Positions 14,921 through 22,259 of a stretch of 39,495 bases of DNA are shown piece after piece. The DNA is from an uncultured Bacteroides sp. (GTDB lineage Bacteria > Bacteroidota > Bacteroidia > Bacteroidales > Bacteroidaceae): the NCBI GenBank assembly GCA_949288715.1, contig CASELH010000052.1:1-39495 (forward strand). The letters run 5' to 3'. Both the position numbers and the translations under genes were made by a program. Below the pieces are notes generated by a model, which was not told where the DNA came from, did not search any database, and saw only the letters and a program-made list of their open reading frames with translations. Numbering within the stretch: the first letter of the stretch is position 1; the number at the start of each line of letters is the position of its first letter.

Positions 14921-16267
14921 TTACATGCCTGTATAGTTGTGGGGCGTTATGGCGCACAACTCTTTCTTGATGTCCTCGCCCACGTTCAGGCCCTCGATGA
15001 AGTCCTTGATGGAAGCCTCGGTAATGGCCTGGTTGGTACGCGTCAACGCCTTCAACGCCTCGTAAGGATGCGGATAGGCCTCGCGGCGCAGGATGGTCTG
15101 GATAGCCTCGGCCACCACGCTCCAGCAGTTGTCGAGGTCGCGGTAGATGGCCGTCTCGTTGAGCAGCAGCTTGCGCAGCCCCTTCAGCGAGCTTTGGATG
15201 GCAATGACGGAGTGCCCGAACGGCACGCCCACGTTGCGCAGCACCGTGGAGTCGGTCAGGTCGCGTTGCAGGCGCGACACCGGCAGCTTTGCCGACAGAT
15301 GCTCGAGTATGGCGTTCGACATGCCCAAGTTGCCCTCGGCATTCTCAAAGTCGATGGGGTTCACCTTGTGGGGCATTGCGCTCGAGCCCACCTCGCCCGC
15401 CTTGATTTTCTGCTTGAAGTACTCCATCGAGATGTACATCCAGAAGTCGCGGTTCATGTCTATCATGATGGTATTGATGCGCTTCAACGCGTCGAACACC
15501 GCCGAAAGGTTGTCGTAGTTGGATATCTGCGTGGTGTATTCCTCACGCTCCAGCCCCAGCTTCTCAGCCACAAACTTGTTGCCGAAAGCCTTCCAGTCGT
15601 AGGCCGGATAAGCCACATGATGGGCGTTATAGTTGCCCGTAGCGCCGCCAAACTTGGCCGTCAGCGGGCAAGCCTTCAACGCAGCCAGCTGGCGCTCCAG
15701 GCGATAGACATACACGTAGACCTCCTTGCCCAAGCGGGTGGGCGAAGCAGGCTGCCCGTGCGTTTTGGCCAGCATGGGTATGTCGGCCCACTCCTCGGCA
15801 TAGGTGCGCAGCTGGGCTATCAGCTCCTCCAGTTGGGGGTAATACACCTGCTCCAGCGCTTCTTTCACCGACAGGGGCACCGATGTGTTGTTGATGTCTT
15901 GCGAAGTCAGTCCGAAATGAATAAACTCCTTGTAAGGTTCCAATCCGCCCAGGCGGTCGAACTGCTCCTTCAAGAAGTATTCCACAGCCTTCACGTCGTG
16001 GTTTGTCACGCCCTCAATTTCCTTGATGCGGCGGGCATCGGCTTCCGAAAAATTGCGGTAAATGTTTCTCAGGGTCTCGAAGATGCCTTTATCCACGCCC
16101 TCCAATTGGGGCAAGGGCAATTCACACAAGGCAATGAAGTATTCCACTTCCACCCGCACACGATACTTTATCAAGGCAAATTCCGAGAAATAATCGGCCA
16201 AGGCTCCCGCCTTGCTCCGATATCGACCGTCAATCGGAGAGATGGCGGTCAGAATGTCCAGTTCCAT
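14921..16267 (-). CDS. purB: adenylosuccinate lyase
   Basis: 448 aa. Cleaves SAICAR and adenylosuccinate, releasing fumarate in purine synthesis. Motifs: TSQDINNTS (121-129), catalytic AKTHGQPASPT with His170, and the superfamily signature GSSAMPHKVNPIDFENAEG (from 294, catalytic Ser295). The length and N-terminus (MELDILTAISPIDGRYRSK) match Bacteroidales PurB. The promoter -7 box at 16299-16307 gives a short leader. It is the first gene of a probable purB - pseudouridine synthase - asnS transcript. Confidence 0.96.
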   Translation of the reverse strand: MELDILTAISPIDGRYRSKAGALADYFSEFALIKYRVRVEVEYFIALCELPLPQLEGVDKGIFETLRNIYRNFSEADARRIKEIEGVTNHDVKAVEYFLKEQFDRLGGLEPYKEFIHFGLTSQDINNTSVPLSVKEALEQVYYPQLEELIAQLRTYAEEWADIPMLAKTHGQPASPTRLGKEVYVYVYRLERQLAALKACPLTAKFGGATGNYNAHHVAYPAYDWKAFGNKFVAEKLGLEREEYTTQISNYDNLSAVFDALKRINTIMIDMNRDFWMYISMEYFKQKIKAGEVGSSAMPHKVNPIDFENAEGNLGMSNAILEHLSAKLPVSRLQRDLTDSTVLRNVGVPFGHSVIAIQSSLKGLRKLLLNETAIYRDLDNCWSVVAEAIQTILRREAYPHPYEALKALTRTNQAITEASIKDFIEGLNVGEDIKKELCAITPHNYTGM

Positions 16268-16298
16268 ACGTATTCAGTAAAATGATAATTATCAGGTT

Positions 16299-16307
16299 GC
16301 AAAAATA
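16299..16307 (-). promoter_or_regulatory. -7 box of purB
   Basis: TATTTTTGC on the minus strand is a perfect TAnnTTTGC, 32 bp before the start codon. TTTC about 21 bp upstream is a poor -33 box. Confidence 0.6.
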
Positions 16308-16352
16308 CTGCTTTTTTCCGATTAGTAGGAAATGGTTAACGTTTTTTTCCCA

Positions 16353-16394
16353 GTCAGAAAAAAATTGCTCCCCGGTCAGGAAAAAATTACGGGC
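16353..16394. repeat. two-unit 22-bp-period repeat upstream of purB
   Basis: GTCAGAAAAAAATT (16353-16366) and GTCAGGAAAAAATT (16375-16388) are exactly 22 bp apart and followed by unlike bases. This is a minimal array with the same period as those at 1599 and 29438. Confidence 0.5.
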
Positions 16395-16555
16395 TAACTA
16401 GGGGGGATAATTAATCTGAATCAGTATGCGATACTGTGTTTTGTTCAATTGCGTCTGCAGTGCGGTCGCAATTGGATAAAGTCTGTAAAGATGTCCACAT
16501 ATAACTTGTAGTTCGTAACTTGTAGCTGCGGAGATTCGCCCCGCTAAATTGTAGC
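16395..16555. other. gene-free spacer between the purB promoter region and the fimbrillin operon end
   Basis: No ORF, RNA or promoter is convincing here. It holds a perfect 8-bp inverted repeat CAATTGCG / CGCAATTG (about 16447-16475) and a short direct repeat AACTTGTAG/GTAACTTGTAG (about 16503-16524). Confidence 0.5.
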
Positions 16556-16592
16556 ATAAAAAGGCGCGCCACCCCACCGGGCAGCACGCCTT
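16556..16592 (-). terminator. terminator of the fimbrillin operon
   Basis: On the minus strand AAGGCGTGCTGCC pairs with GGTGGCGCGCCTT (G-U pairs included), followed by TTTTT. It lies about 90 bp after the last stop codon. A second hairpin, ATATCTTTA / TAAAGATAT (16657-16681), sits right at that stop codon. Confidence 0.75.
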
Positions 16593-16681
16593 ACAAACAA
16601 AACAAACAAACGGCCCGGCGGCCGATCCTCACGGACAGGACTAAATGCCGGACGGGATATCTTTACTTTTCATAAAGATAT

Positions 16682-18655
16682 TTATGGCTCGTCACCCTCT
16701 ACTGTTGCTGTTGCATCACTATAGCCATACAAAGCATGTGTAGGACCATACTCCTGATTGCCTTCTTCACCACCCTCAATGATGTAGGGAGCGCCTTCGG
16801 TGGCTTGAGTACCTACCCTGTAGGTGATGTCAGAAGCTGTGCAGTTCTTCAAAGTAAGCGAATTATCGGCAATATAACCAACGATAGAACCTACCTTATT
16901 ATGATGTCTTTCATCCAAAGAGGTAATCCACAAGGTTGCATTGGTTACACTGCAATTTTCAAGCTCAATGTTCACATAATCGCATTGTCCCACCAAGCCA
17001 CCTACAGCATAACTGCTTCTTATATCAACATTTTCAGCCTTACAGTTTTTCATACTCGTACGCACACCCGAAACATAACTACCAACGGAACCGACCATTC
17101 CACCTACCCCAGTGTAATTATATGCTGGTGCAGTTGCAGACTCACTCATGCGTATGTGAACATTCTTCACCGTACAGTTTTCAATCGTCTCGCCAGTGAA
17201 ATAACCGACCAACGCTCCTTGACCATCAAAAGCATTAAGAATTATCACATTCTCTACCGTCAAATTTTTAATGGATAAATTCGTGCTACTAAACAAGCCT
17301 TTTGTAACCTTCTCACTTTTAGCACCGCATTCAAAATTCTTGATGGTATGTCCCTGTCCATCGAAAACACACATTCCCCGATAATCCTTGGATGTGAGCC
17401 AACGAATAGGTTCCCATTTGGTACCTTTCAGGTCAATATTATTCATCAGTTTAAACGTATAGCCATTTTCTCCTACGGCACCCTTTTTCAAATTAAAATG
17501 CTCATTCATGCACCCCGCGTCATTATCAGAACCTGCTGTTATAGCATTCTGCTGCAACCAAACCAGTTCCCCGGCCGTACGGATATTAACCACATTACCA
17601 TCAAACTCCGGCTTGGTAGCCTCGAAGACAGCCTCGCTCTCCATGTCCTTGAATTCGCATTCAAAGATTTCATCGCAAACCACCGATACGGCCACACCCG
17701 TTTTGCCGGTTAGCATATTGCCGAAGATGGTAGTCAGGAAGTTGCGCTGGATGGGGATGTCGGTGGTACAGTCGTAAGTGTACACGCTGTTCGTGCCCTT
17801 CAGTGCCTCCCACTTGAAGTGGATTTTCGTCTGTTCGTCGGTTTCGGCCAGCAGGTAGTCCACGGTCAGGGTGCGGAAGCCGTCTTTGGCATCATAGTCC
17901 TCCGTGTAATCCTTTTCTGTCGTGCTGGCCAGCTTGGCGGTGTAGGCCGTGCTTTCCTCGTCGCTCAGCTTCGAGCCGGTAGCCACGCCTGTTATGGCGT
18001 TCAGGCTGGTGAAGCGCTGGCAACCGTAGTAGGTTATCTTGAAGTTGTCCGGCATGTCGGCGCCCGCCATTTTCACATCGCTCGCCACCACGCGCACCTT
18101 GGCAAAGGGGCGGCGCAGAGTGAGGCTGACACCTTGGGCTGCGTTTACCGTCAGGTTCTTCGTCACGAAGTAGGCATCGCGGCTCTCGTCGTTCAGCTGT
18201 TTGTCTGCCGCATCTTTGCAGGAGATGGCGGCGAGGTTGGTGGTGTTGTAGTGCAAGTCATCGGTTGAGCCTGCCGTCACAAAGTCCGCCCAAGCCACAA
18301 ATTTGTATTCCTGCCCCTCCACCAAGGCCACGTCGAAGGTGGTGGCGTTGGTGCCTACCCCCTTCACGGTTTGCGTCATCGGCTCCACCACTACGGTCTG
18401 TCCTTCGGCGTCATACACCGCCAGCTTGTAGCGCAGGTCATACTGCGTGCGGTCCACATTAGTCACGCCGCCCTTGGCGCTGTTGGTGTACCCTGCCCCA
18501 CCGGCACGCGTCAGGGCCATGGCTTCGGGAGCCTCGAGGGCGATGCGCACCATGCGTTCTTCGCCCGAACCGGCACCGGACACGGTTTCCAACTCATTCT
18601 GGCATCCGGCAAAGCATAGTGCCGAGAGTGCCAACATACTCAACATTTTCTTCAT
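16682..18655 (-). CDS. fimbrillin-like surface lipoprotein with GLUG-type repeats
   Basis: 657 aa. Lipoprotein signal MKKMLSMLALSALCFAGC with lipidated Cys18. Residues about 30-330 resemble the fimbrillin/DUF6562-type adhesin domains of Bacteroidetes: an early ALTRAG segment, YDLRYKLAVYDAEGQ, EYKFVAWADFV, LRRPFAKVRVVASDV. Residues about 360-640 carry repeated GLUG-like elements (GALVGYFTGETIENCTVKNV, GVGGMVGS, AVGGLVGQCDYVNIELENC, GSIVGYIADNSLTLKNC) expected to form a beta-helix, as in cell-surface adhesins. It is the third gene of the operon, 41 bp after the second lipoprotein. It is probably a surface or fimbrial subunit; the ligand is unknown. Confidence 0.78.
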   Translation of the reverse strand: MKKMLSMLALSALCFAGCQNELETVSGAGSGEERMVRIALEAPEAMALTRAGGAGYTNSAKGGVTNVDRTQYDLRYKLAVYDAEGQTVVVEPMTQTVKGVGTNATTFDVALVEGQEYKFVAWADFVTAGSTDDLHYNTTNLAAISCKDAADKQLNDESRDAYFVTKNLTVNAAQGVSLTLRRPFAKVRVVASDVKMAGADMPDNFKITYYGCQRFTSLNAITGVATGSKLSDEESTAYTAKLASTTEKDYTEDYDAKDGFRTLTVDYLLAETDEQTKIHFKWEALKGTNSVYTYDCTTDIPIQRNFLTTIFGNMLTGKTGVAVSVVCDEIFECEFKDMESEAVFEATKPEFDGNVVNIRTAGELVWLQQNAITAGSDNDAGCMNEHFNLKKGAVGENGYTFKLMNNIDLKGTKWEPIRWLTSKDYRGMCVFDGQGHTIKNFECGAKSEKVTKGLFSSTNLSIKNLTVENVIILNAFDGQGALVGYFTGETIENCTVKNVHIRMSESATAPAYNYTGVGGMVGSVGSYVSGVRTSMKNCKAENVDIRSSYAVGGLVGQCDYVNIELENCSVTNATLWITSLDERHHNKVGSIVGYIADNSLTLKNCTASDITYRVGTQATEGAPYIIEGGEEGNQEYGPTHALYGYSDATATVEGDEP

Positions 18656-18696
18656 AATGTCTTGATTTTAAAAATGAAACATATATTGATTGACTA

Positions 18697-19740
18697 CTAA
18701 TTACCAACTACAATAACATATTCATCATCAAAGCCCTCGTCCACGCCCAGGCCGCCATCGCCCAAGTTGCGGGTGAGGAAGCGGCTGCGGATAACCGTCT
18801 CGCGGTTGCGGCGCAGGGGGATGTCCACATTGGCAGTGCGGCTCAGTTCGTTGCCCTCGGCATCCAGGAAGTAGAAGTCGGCCATCACATGTGTCTCCCC
18901 ATCGCTGTCTACCAGGATGTAGTCGTAGGCCAGACAGACGTTGCCCGTCTCGTTCACTATGGAGGGATGGGTGCGCGTCTCGCGCGTGCTCACCCACCGG
19001 CAGGGCTCTTGCCCCAAGGCATCGTAAGCCACGCTGACAAACTGCTTGTAGCGGATAACCACCTGCACCTCTTCTATGTTGCCTCCCGCCTGCAGGAATT
19101 CGTCGAGGTCGTCGGTGTAAAGCCGCAGGCGTCCGACAGGGCGGGTCATGTAGACCACTGCATCGGCGGCACCCGCCGTCTGCCGGGTCATTCCGAACCG
19201 GGCAAGTCCTGTGGCCGAATTCTTATGGTGCAACTCCTGCATGGTGGTCTCCGTGTTGACTTCTATAAAGTCCAGCCGCGAGGTGTCGTAGTGCCAGTCG
19301 GCAGGACGGGCCGCAGGCACGTAGTCGGCCCACGCCACGGCGGTGTAGTCTCCCCCGGCCGGCAGCCGGAAGTACACTTCGGCCTGCGGGGGCAGGGCAT
19401 CGTTGTCCACCGTCAGCTCGCGGCGCGCCACCACGGCCTCATCGCCGCCCAGGGCGTTGTCGCGCACCTCCACCACGAAACGCAGCGCCAGGCGGTCATC
19501 GGGCAGATAGGAGGGCGATGCCTCGGCCTCCAACTCGGTTTCGGTGCGGCGGCCATCCGGGTCATACGCTATTTCCTTGTAGAAAGGGGGTGGCGTGCGG
19601 TCGGCATGCAGCCGCACCACAAAGTCCTCCATGGCTTGCTCCTCTGCCGGATATTGGTGTATGGTGGCCTCGCAGCCCGCCAGCCCAAGGGCACAAGCGG
19701 CCATGGCTGCAAGGATGGTAAGGTGATATCGTTGTTTCAT
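18697..19740 (-). CDS. fimbrillin-like lipoprotein (DUF6562-type)
   Basis: 347 aa from the ATG at 19740, which begins a lipoprotein signal (MKQRYHLTILAAMAACALGLAGC, Cys23). An upstream ATG at 19815 would bury this signal and is rejected. The body has the same order of motifs as the first half of the 16682 protein: DYTAVAWADYVPA, WHYDTSRL, VYMTRPVGRLRLYTDDL, VNIPLRRN-like VDIPLRRNRETVIRSRFL. Its start overlaps the stop of the DUF3575-like gene by 4 bp (ATGA), so translation is probably coupled. It may be an accessory or anchoring subunit of the same surface structure. Confidence 0.75.
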   Translation of the reverse strand: MKQRYHLTILAAMAACALGLAGCEATIHQYPAEEQAMEDFVVRLHADRTPPPFYKEIAYDPDGRRTETELEAEASPSYLPDDRLALRFVVEVRDNALGGDEAVVARRELTVDNDALPPQAEVYFRLPAGGDYTAVAWADYVPAARPADWHYDTSRLDFIEVNTETTMQELHHKNSATGLARFGMTRQTAGAADAVVYMTRPVGRLRLYTDDLDEFLQAGGNIEEVQVVIRYKQFVSVAYDALGQEPCRWVSTRETRTHPSIVNETGNVCLAYDYILVDSDGETHVMADFYFLDAEGNELSRTANVDIPLRRNRETVIRSRFLTRNLGDGGLGVDEGFDDEYVIVVGN

Positions 19741-21056
19741 AAGGCTATCCTCCTTTGCTTCCTCTTGATGTTCCATTTGTAAGACAGGCTGATGGCTGCG
19801 CGCGTCACGCCCCAATACAGTTTGTCGCCCGAGGCATACATTTTTTGCCCTGCGCGGATGCCTGTATTTTCGTATTTGTCATATTTATAGTCGGCAAAGC
19901 CCACGCCCAGGGTGAACTCCGCGCCCCAGCGCCCGCCCTTGCCGAAGGGCAGCGCGTAGCCGTAACTCAGGCCCATGCCCCACAGTGCATGACCGGGGTC
20001 TTGGTAACGGCCTTTATCGCCAAGGGCAATGTTGAAGCCCGCCACATGGGTATGCAGGCCCACGAAGTGGCGGTCGGCCACCCGGCTGAACCAATAGCGC
20101 ACCTCGGGCTGGGTGGCCAGCAGGCGCACCTTGCGCGTTTCCTTAAACAAGTCGTAGGGAGAATAGTAGACGGGCACGTCGAGCGACCAGCGGGGCCACA
20201 GCTCCACCTCGAAGCCCACGTTGGCCACCGCAGCGGCTGCAATGGCCAGCACGTTGCTCTTGAGCAGGACTGCACACCCGGCCGACGGGCCCTTCAACGC
20301 CACCGGCCTGGCGTAGGAAAGCTTGCCCGGCAGCGTTGAAACGCCCGGTGCCCGGTAGTGCACGATGGGCGGCACAGGCGGCTGGTCGTAGCACACGATG
20401 ACCATGCGCGAGTTGCGCAAGGGCGGGAACACCCGGCGCACCAGCTGCGTCCAAATGCGGCCGCCGTCGAGGGCTTGTATCTGCCGCTTGCGGGCGGCAT
20501 AGTCCGGCTCGGTGGCCAGGATACGCAGGATGTCATCGCGATAAGGGAAAGCCTCTTCGTCCCGCAAAGCATGGGCCACCGATTCCCAGTCCTCCGCGAG
20601 GTTTTCCACACGCAGCAGCGAGTCGGGCAACAGTGCATGCTCCTGCAGATAACCAGCCAAAGCGCGCGAGCGGTAGTCGCCCAGCCGGCGGTTCCAGTCC
20701 ACAGGGCCTTCGGGCGAAGCGCTTCCACCCACCCACACATAGGCCAGGCGCACGCGGTAGTCACCACGGATGCGCTTCACCAGGCGGGCAATGCTGTCGG
20801 TCTGCGCAGTAGGGTGCAGCGTGTACTTGTTCACCGGGTAGACCACCGGCACCAGGTCGGTGCGCGAGTAGTGCAGCACGGAATCTATTTGCGACGGAGG
20901 CAAAAAGGTGACATACCGGGGATACCAGCGCCGCGCCCCCTGTGCCACCGTGTCGGCCATTGCCGCCTGGTGCTGCGCCCGCAGGGACAGCGGGCAGACG
21001 TGCAGCGCTGCTATGGAAAAGAAGATGAGGATAAAACAAGAAAAACGTATCCGCAT
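19737..21056 (-). CDS. DUF3575-like outer-membrane protein with OmpA-like N-terminus
   Basis: 439 aa. The ATG at 21056 is chosen because a signal peptide follows (MRIRFSCFILIFFSIAALHV). Residues about 40-260 look OmpA/peptidoglycan-associated-like (DSIARLVKRIRGDYRVRLAYVWVGGSASPEG ... RRLGDYRSRALAGYL). Residues about 265-439 match the DUF3575 pattern: LKSNVLAIAAAAVANVGFEVELWPRWSLDVPVYYSPYDLF, then barrel-like strands to the C-terminus. Proteins of this kind accompany fimbrillin genes in Bacteroidetes and are thought to anchor fimbriae. It is the first gene of the operon. Confidence 0.78.
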   Translation of the reverse strand: MRIRFSCFILIFFSIAALHVCPLSLRAQHQAAMADTVAQGARRWYPRYVTFLPPSQIDSVLHYSRTDLVPVVYPVNKYTLHPTAQTDSIARLVKRIRGDYRVRLAYVWVGGSASPEGPVDWNRRLGDYRSRALAGYLQEHALLPDSLLRVENLAEDWESVAHALRDEEAFPYRDDILRILATEPDYAARKRQIQALDGGRIWTQLVRRVFPPLRNSRMVIVCYDQPPVPPIVHYRAPGVSTLPGKLSYARPVALKGPSAGCAVLLKSNVLAIAAAAVANVGFEVELWPRWSLDVPVYYSPYDLFKETRKVRLLATQPEVRYWFSRVADRHFVGLHTHVAGFNIALGDKGRYQDPGHALWGMGLSYGYALPFGKGGRWGAEFTLGVGFADYKYDKYENTGIRAGQKMYASGDKLYWGVTRAAISLSYKWNIKRKQRRIAL

Positions 21057-21465
21057 GGGCAAGATGCAAAGTAGCAGTCCTCCAGATTCCCACAACGGAC
21101 TATCATTTGTATTTGTTTGCTTTCACACATATATAAAAGAAAAGCGCGGGAATCTGTACCTGTCACTCGTCCCACACTTCGAGGCCTTCGCATTGCCCAT
21201 CATCGTAAAACGAGCAACGCAGAAGCCCACGCCGATATGCATATGCCTTGGCATGCCTTCCAGACCAGGAAGGCACACCAAGGGCTTGTATACACACCCC
21301 GCAGACATCTACCATTGCTTTGTTTTGACGATGACTCAAAAGTTGCGAAGTTTCGAAGTGTCAAAAACAAAACGTCAAGTAAACGTCTCTCTTACATATG
21401 TCTTCCCCCTTACCCGTCCTTTCCCCTTACCTATGCAGGCAAGAGATACCGGCGTGAGGGACGGG
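21057..21465 (-). other. long leader or spacer before the fimbrillin operon
   Basis: About 400 bp without a credible gene. If the promoter at 21466-21498 is real this is the 5' leader. A weaker -7-like sequence (CTACTTTGC, minus strand, 21066-21074) just before the start codon would instead give almost no leader. Confidence 0.4.
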
Positions 21466-21498
21466 GCAAAGGTATGACTTTTTCCCAACATAGGCAAC
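21466..21498 (-). promoter_or_regulatory. probable promoter of the fimbrillin operon
   Basis: TACCTTTGC on the minus strand (21474-21466) with TTG 20 bp upstream (21497-21495, inside TTTGTTG). The same GTTG-N20-TACCTTTGC layout precedes mnmA. Confidence 0.5.
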
Positions 21499-21702
21499 AA
21501 AGAGGAGGAAAAATAAAGCAAAATATCCGCTGACCGAGCAGGATGACTATAATTCGTGGCTGGCCATGCGAATGCGGAAACAGCCGGAATAAACGCCTGT
21601 ATAACCGTAGGATGTACGCTAAAAATAGCCAAGTGAAAAAAGTGACATTTCTGTCAACTTTTTGATGCAGATTGCAGGCAGTATACCCACTCCTCTAGCC
21701 AC

Positions 21703-21737
21703 AAAAAATAAGGGATACACCCTAAGGCATATCCCTT
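21703..21737 (-). terminator. terminator of the tRNA-Val pair
   Basis: On the minus strand AAGGGATA (21737-21730) pairs with TATCCCTT (21717-21710), followed by ATTTTTT. It lies 16 bp after the second tRNA. Confidence 0.85.
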
Positions 21738-21752
21738 TGCATCATTATGACT

Positions 21753-21830
21753 TGGTGGGCGCTGAGGGATTCGAACCCCCGACCCTCTGCTTGTAAGGCA
21801 GATGCTCTGAACCAGCTGAGCTAAGCGCCC
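21753..21830 (-). tRNA. tRNA-Val (anticodon TAC), CCA encoded
   Basis: The cloverleaf is complete. The acceptor GGGCGCT (5' end at 21830) pairs with AGCGCCC, the anticodon arm CTGCCTTACAAGCAG gives anticodon TAC, the T-arm has GGTTCGAAT, and the discriminator is A. CCA is encoded at 21755-21753. The body (21756-21830) is identical to the upstream copy. Confidence 0.95.
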
Positions 21831-21871
21831 TTTTGAACACCGAAAACGCACTTTAAAAAAGAAAGGAGTAG

Positions 21872-21946
21872 TGGGCGCTGAGGGATTCGAACCCCCGACC
21901 CTCTGCTTGTAAGGCAGATGCTCTGAACCAGCTGAGCTAAGCGCCC
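21872..21946 (-). tRNA. tRNA-Val (anticodon TAC), CCA not encoded
   Basis: The same 75-nt body as 21756-21830. The bases after the discriminator read CTA rather than CCA, so the 3' CCA must be added enzymatically or repaired. The genes are 41 bp apart and share the promoter at 21971-22002. Confidence 0.95.
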
Positions 21947-21970
21947 GTGCGTTTCCGTTTCAAAAGCGAT

Positions 21971-22002
21971 GCAAAGGTACTACATATTTTGGTATCTCCA
22001 AA
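21971..22002 (-). promoter_or_regulatory. promoter of the tRNA-Val genes
   Basis: TTTG (22002-21999), 19 bp, TACCTTTGC (21979-21971) on the minus strand: a perfect match to the Bacteroidetes promoter. It lies 25 bp before the first tRNA. Confidence 0.9.
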
Positions 22003-22170
22003 CGTTTCTGCCAATATTTTATAGAAAAAGTTTCTAATATCTTACGCAAACACTGATTATCAACAGCTTAATGAAACAATTATTTTTCACTTATTTCTCA
22101 GTACCTCCAGGAGATGCAGAAAAAACGTGGGTGTGTTAAAAAAACAATGAACGCTTTCAAATGTTATATA

Positions 22171-22243
22171 TTAGGCGCGGATTTCGCGGAATAACGCGGA
22201 TTTAATAAGCTTAATCCGTGAAATCCGCGTAATCCGCGCCTAA
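22171..22243. repeat. AGGCGCGGATT palindrome, copy 2, after carB
   Basis: TTAGGCGCGGATTTCGCGG at the left pairs with ...CGCGTAATCCGCGCCTAA at the right. Flanking GAACGCTTTC (about 22149) and GAAAGCATTC (about 22246) extend the symmetry. It lies 17 bp after the carB stop codon and probably ends that transcript. The 22003-22170 stretch beside it is A/T-rich and holds nothing else recognisable. Confidence 0.8.
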
Positions 22244-22259
22244 AAGAAAGCATTCAGTA

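Noticed and set aside
16682-18655. Phage tail or haemagglutinin identity for the GLUG-repeat protein
   Set aside because: The lipobox, the fimbrillin-like N-terminal half and the partner genes fit a surface lipoprotein better; no phage genes are near.
22050-22068. DnaA-box-like TTATCAACA near 22060
   Set aside because: A single mismatched box with no cluster and no dnaA or dnaN nearby, so there is no support for an origin.
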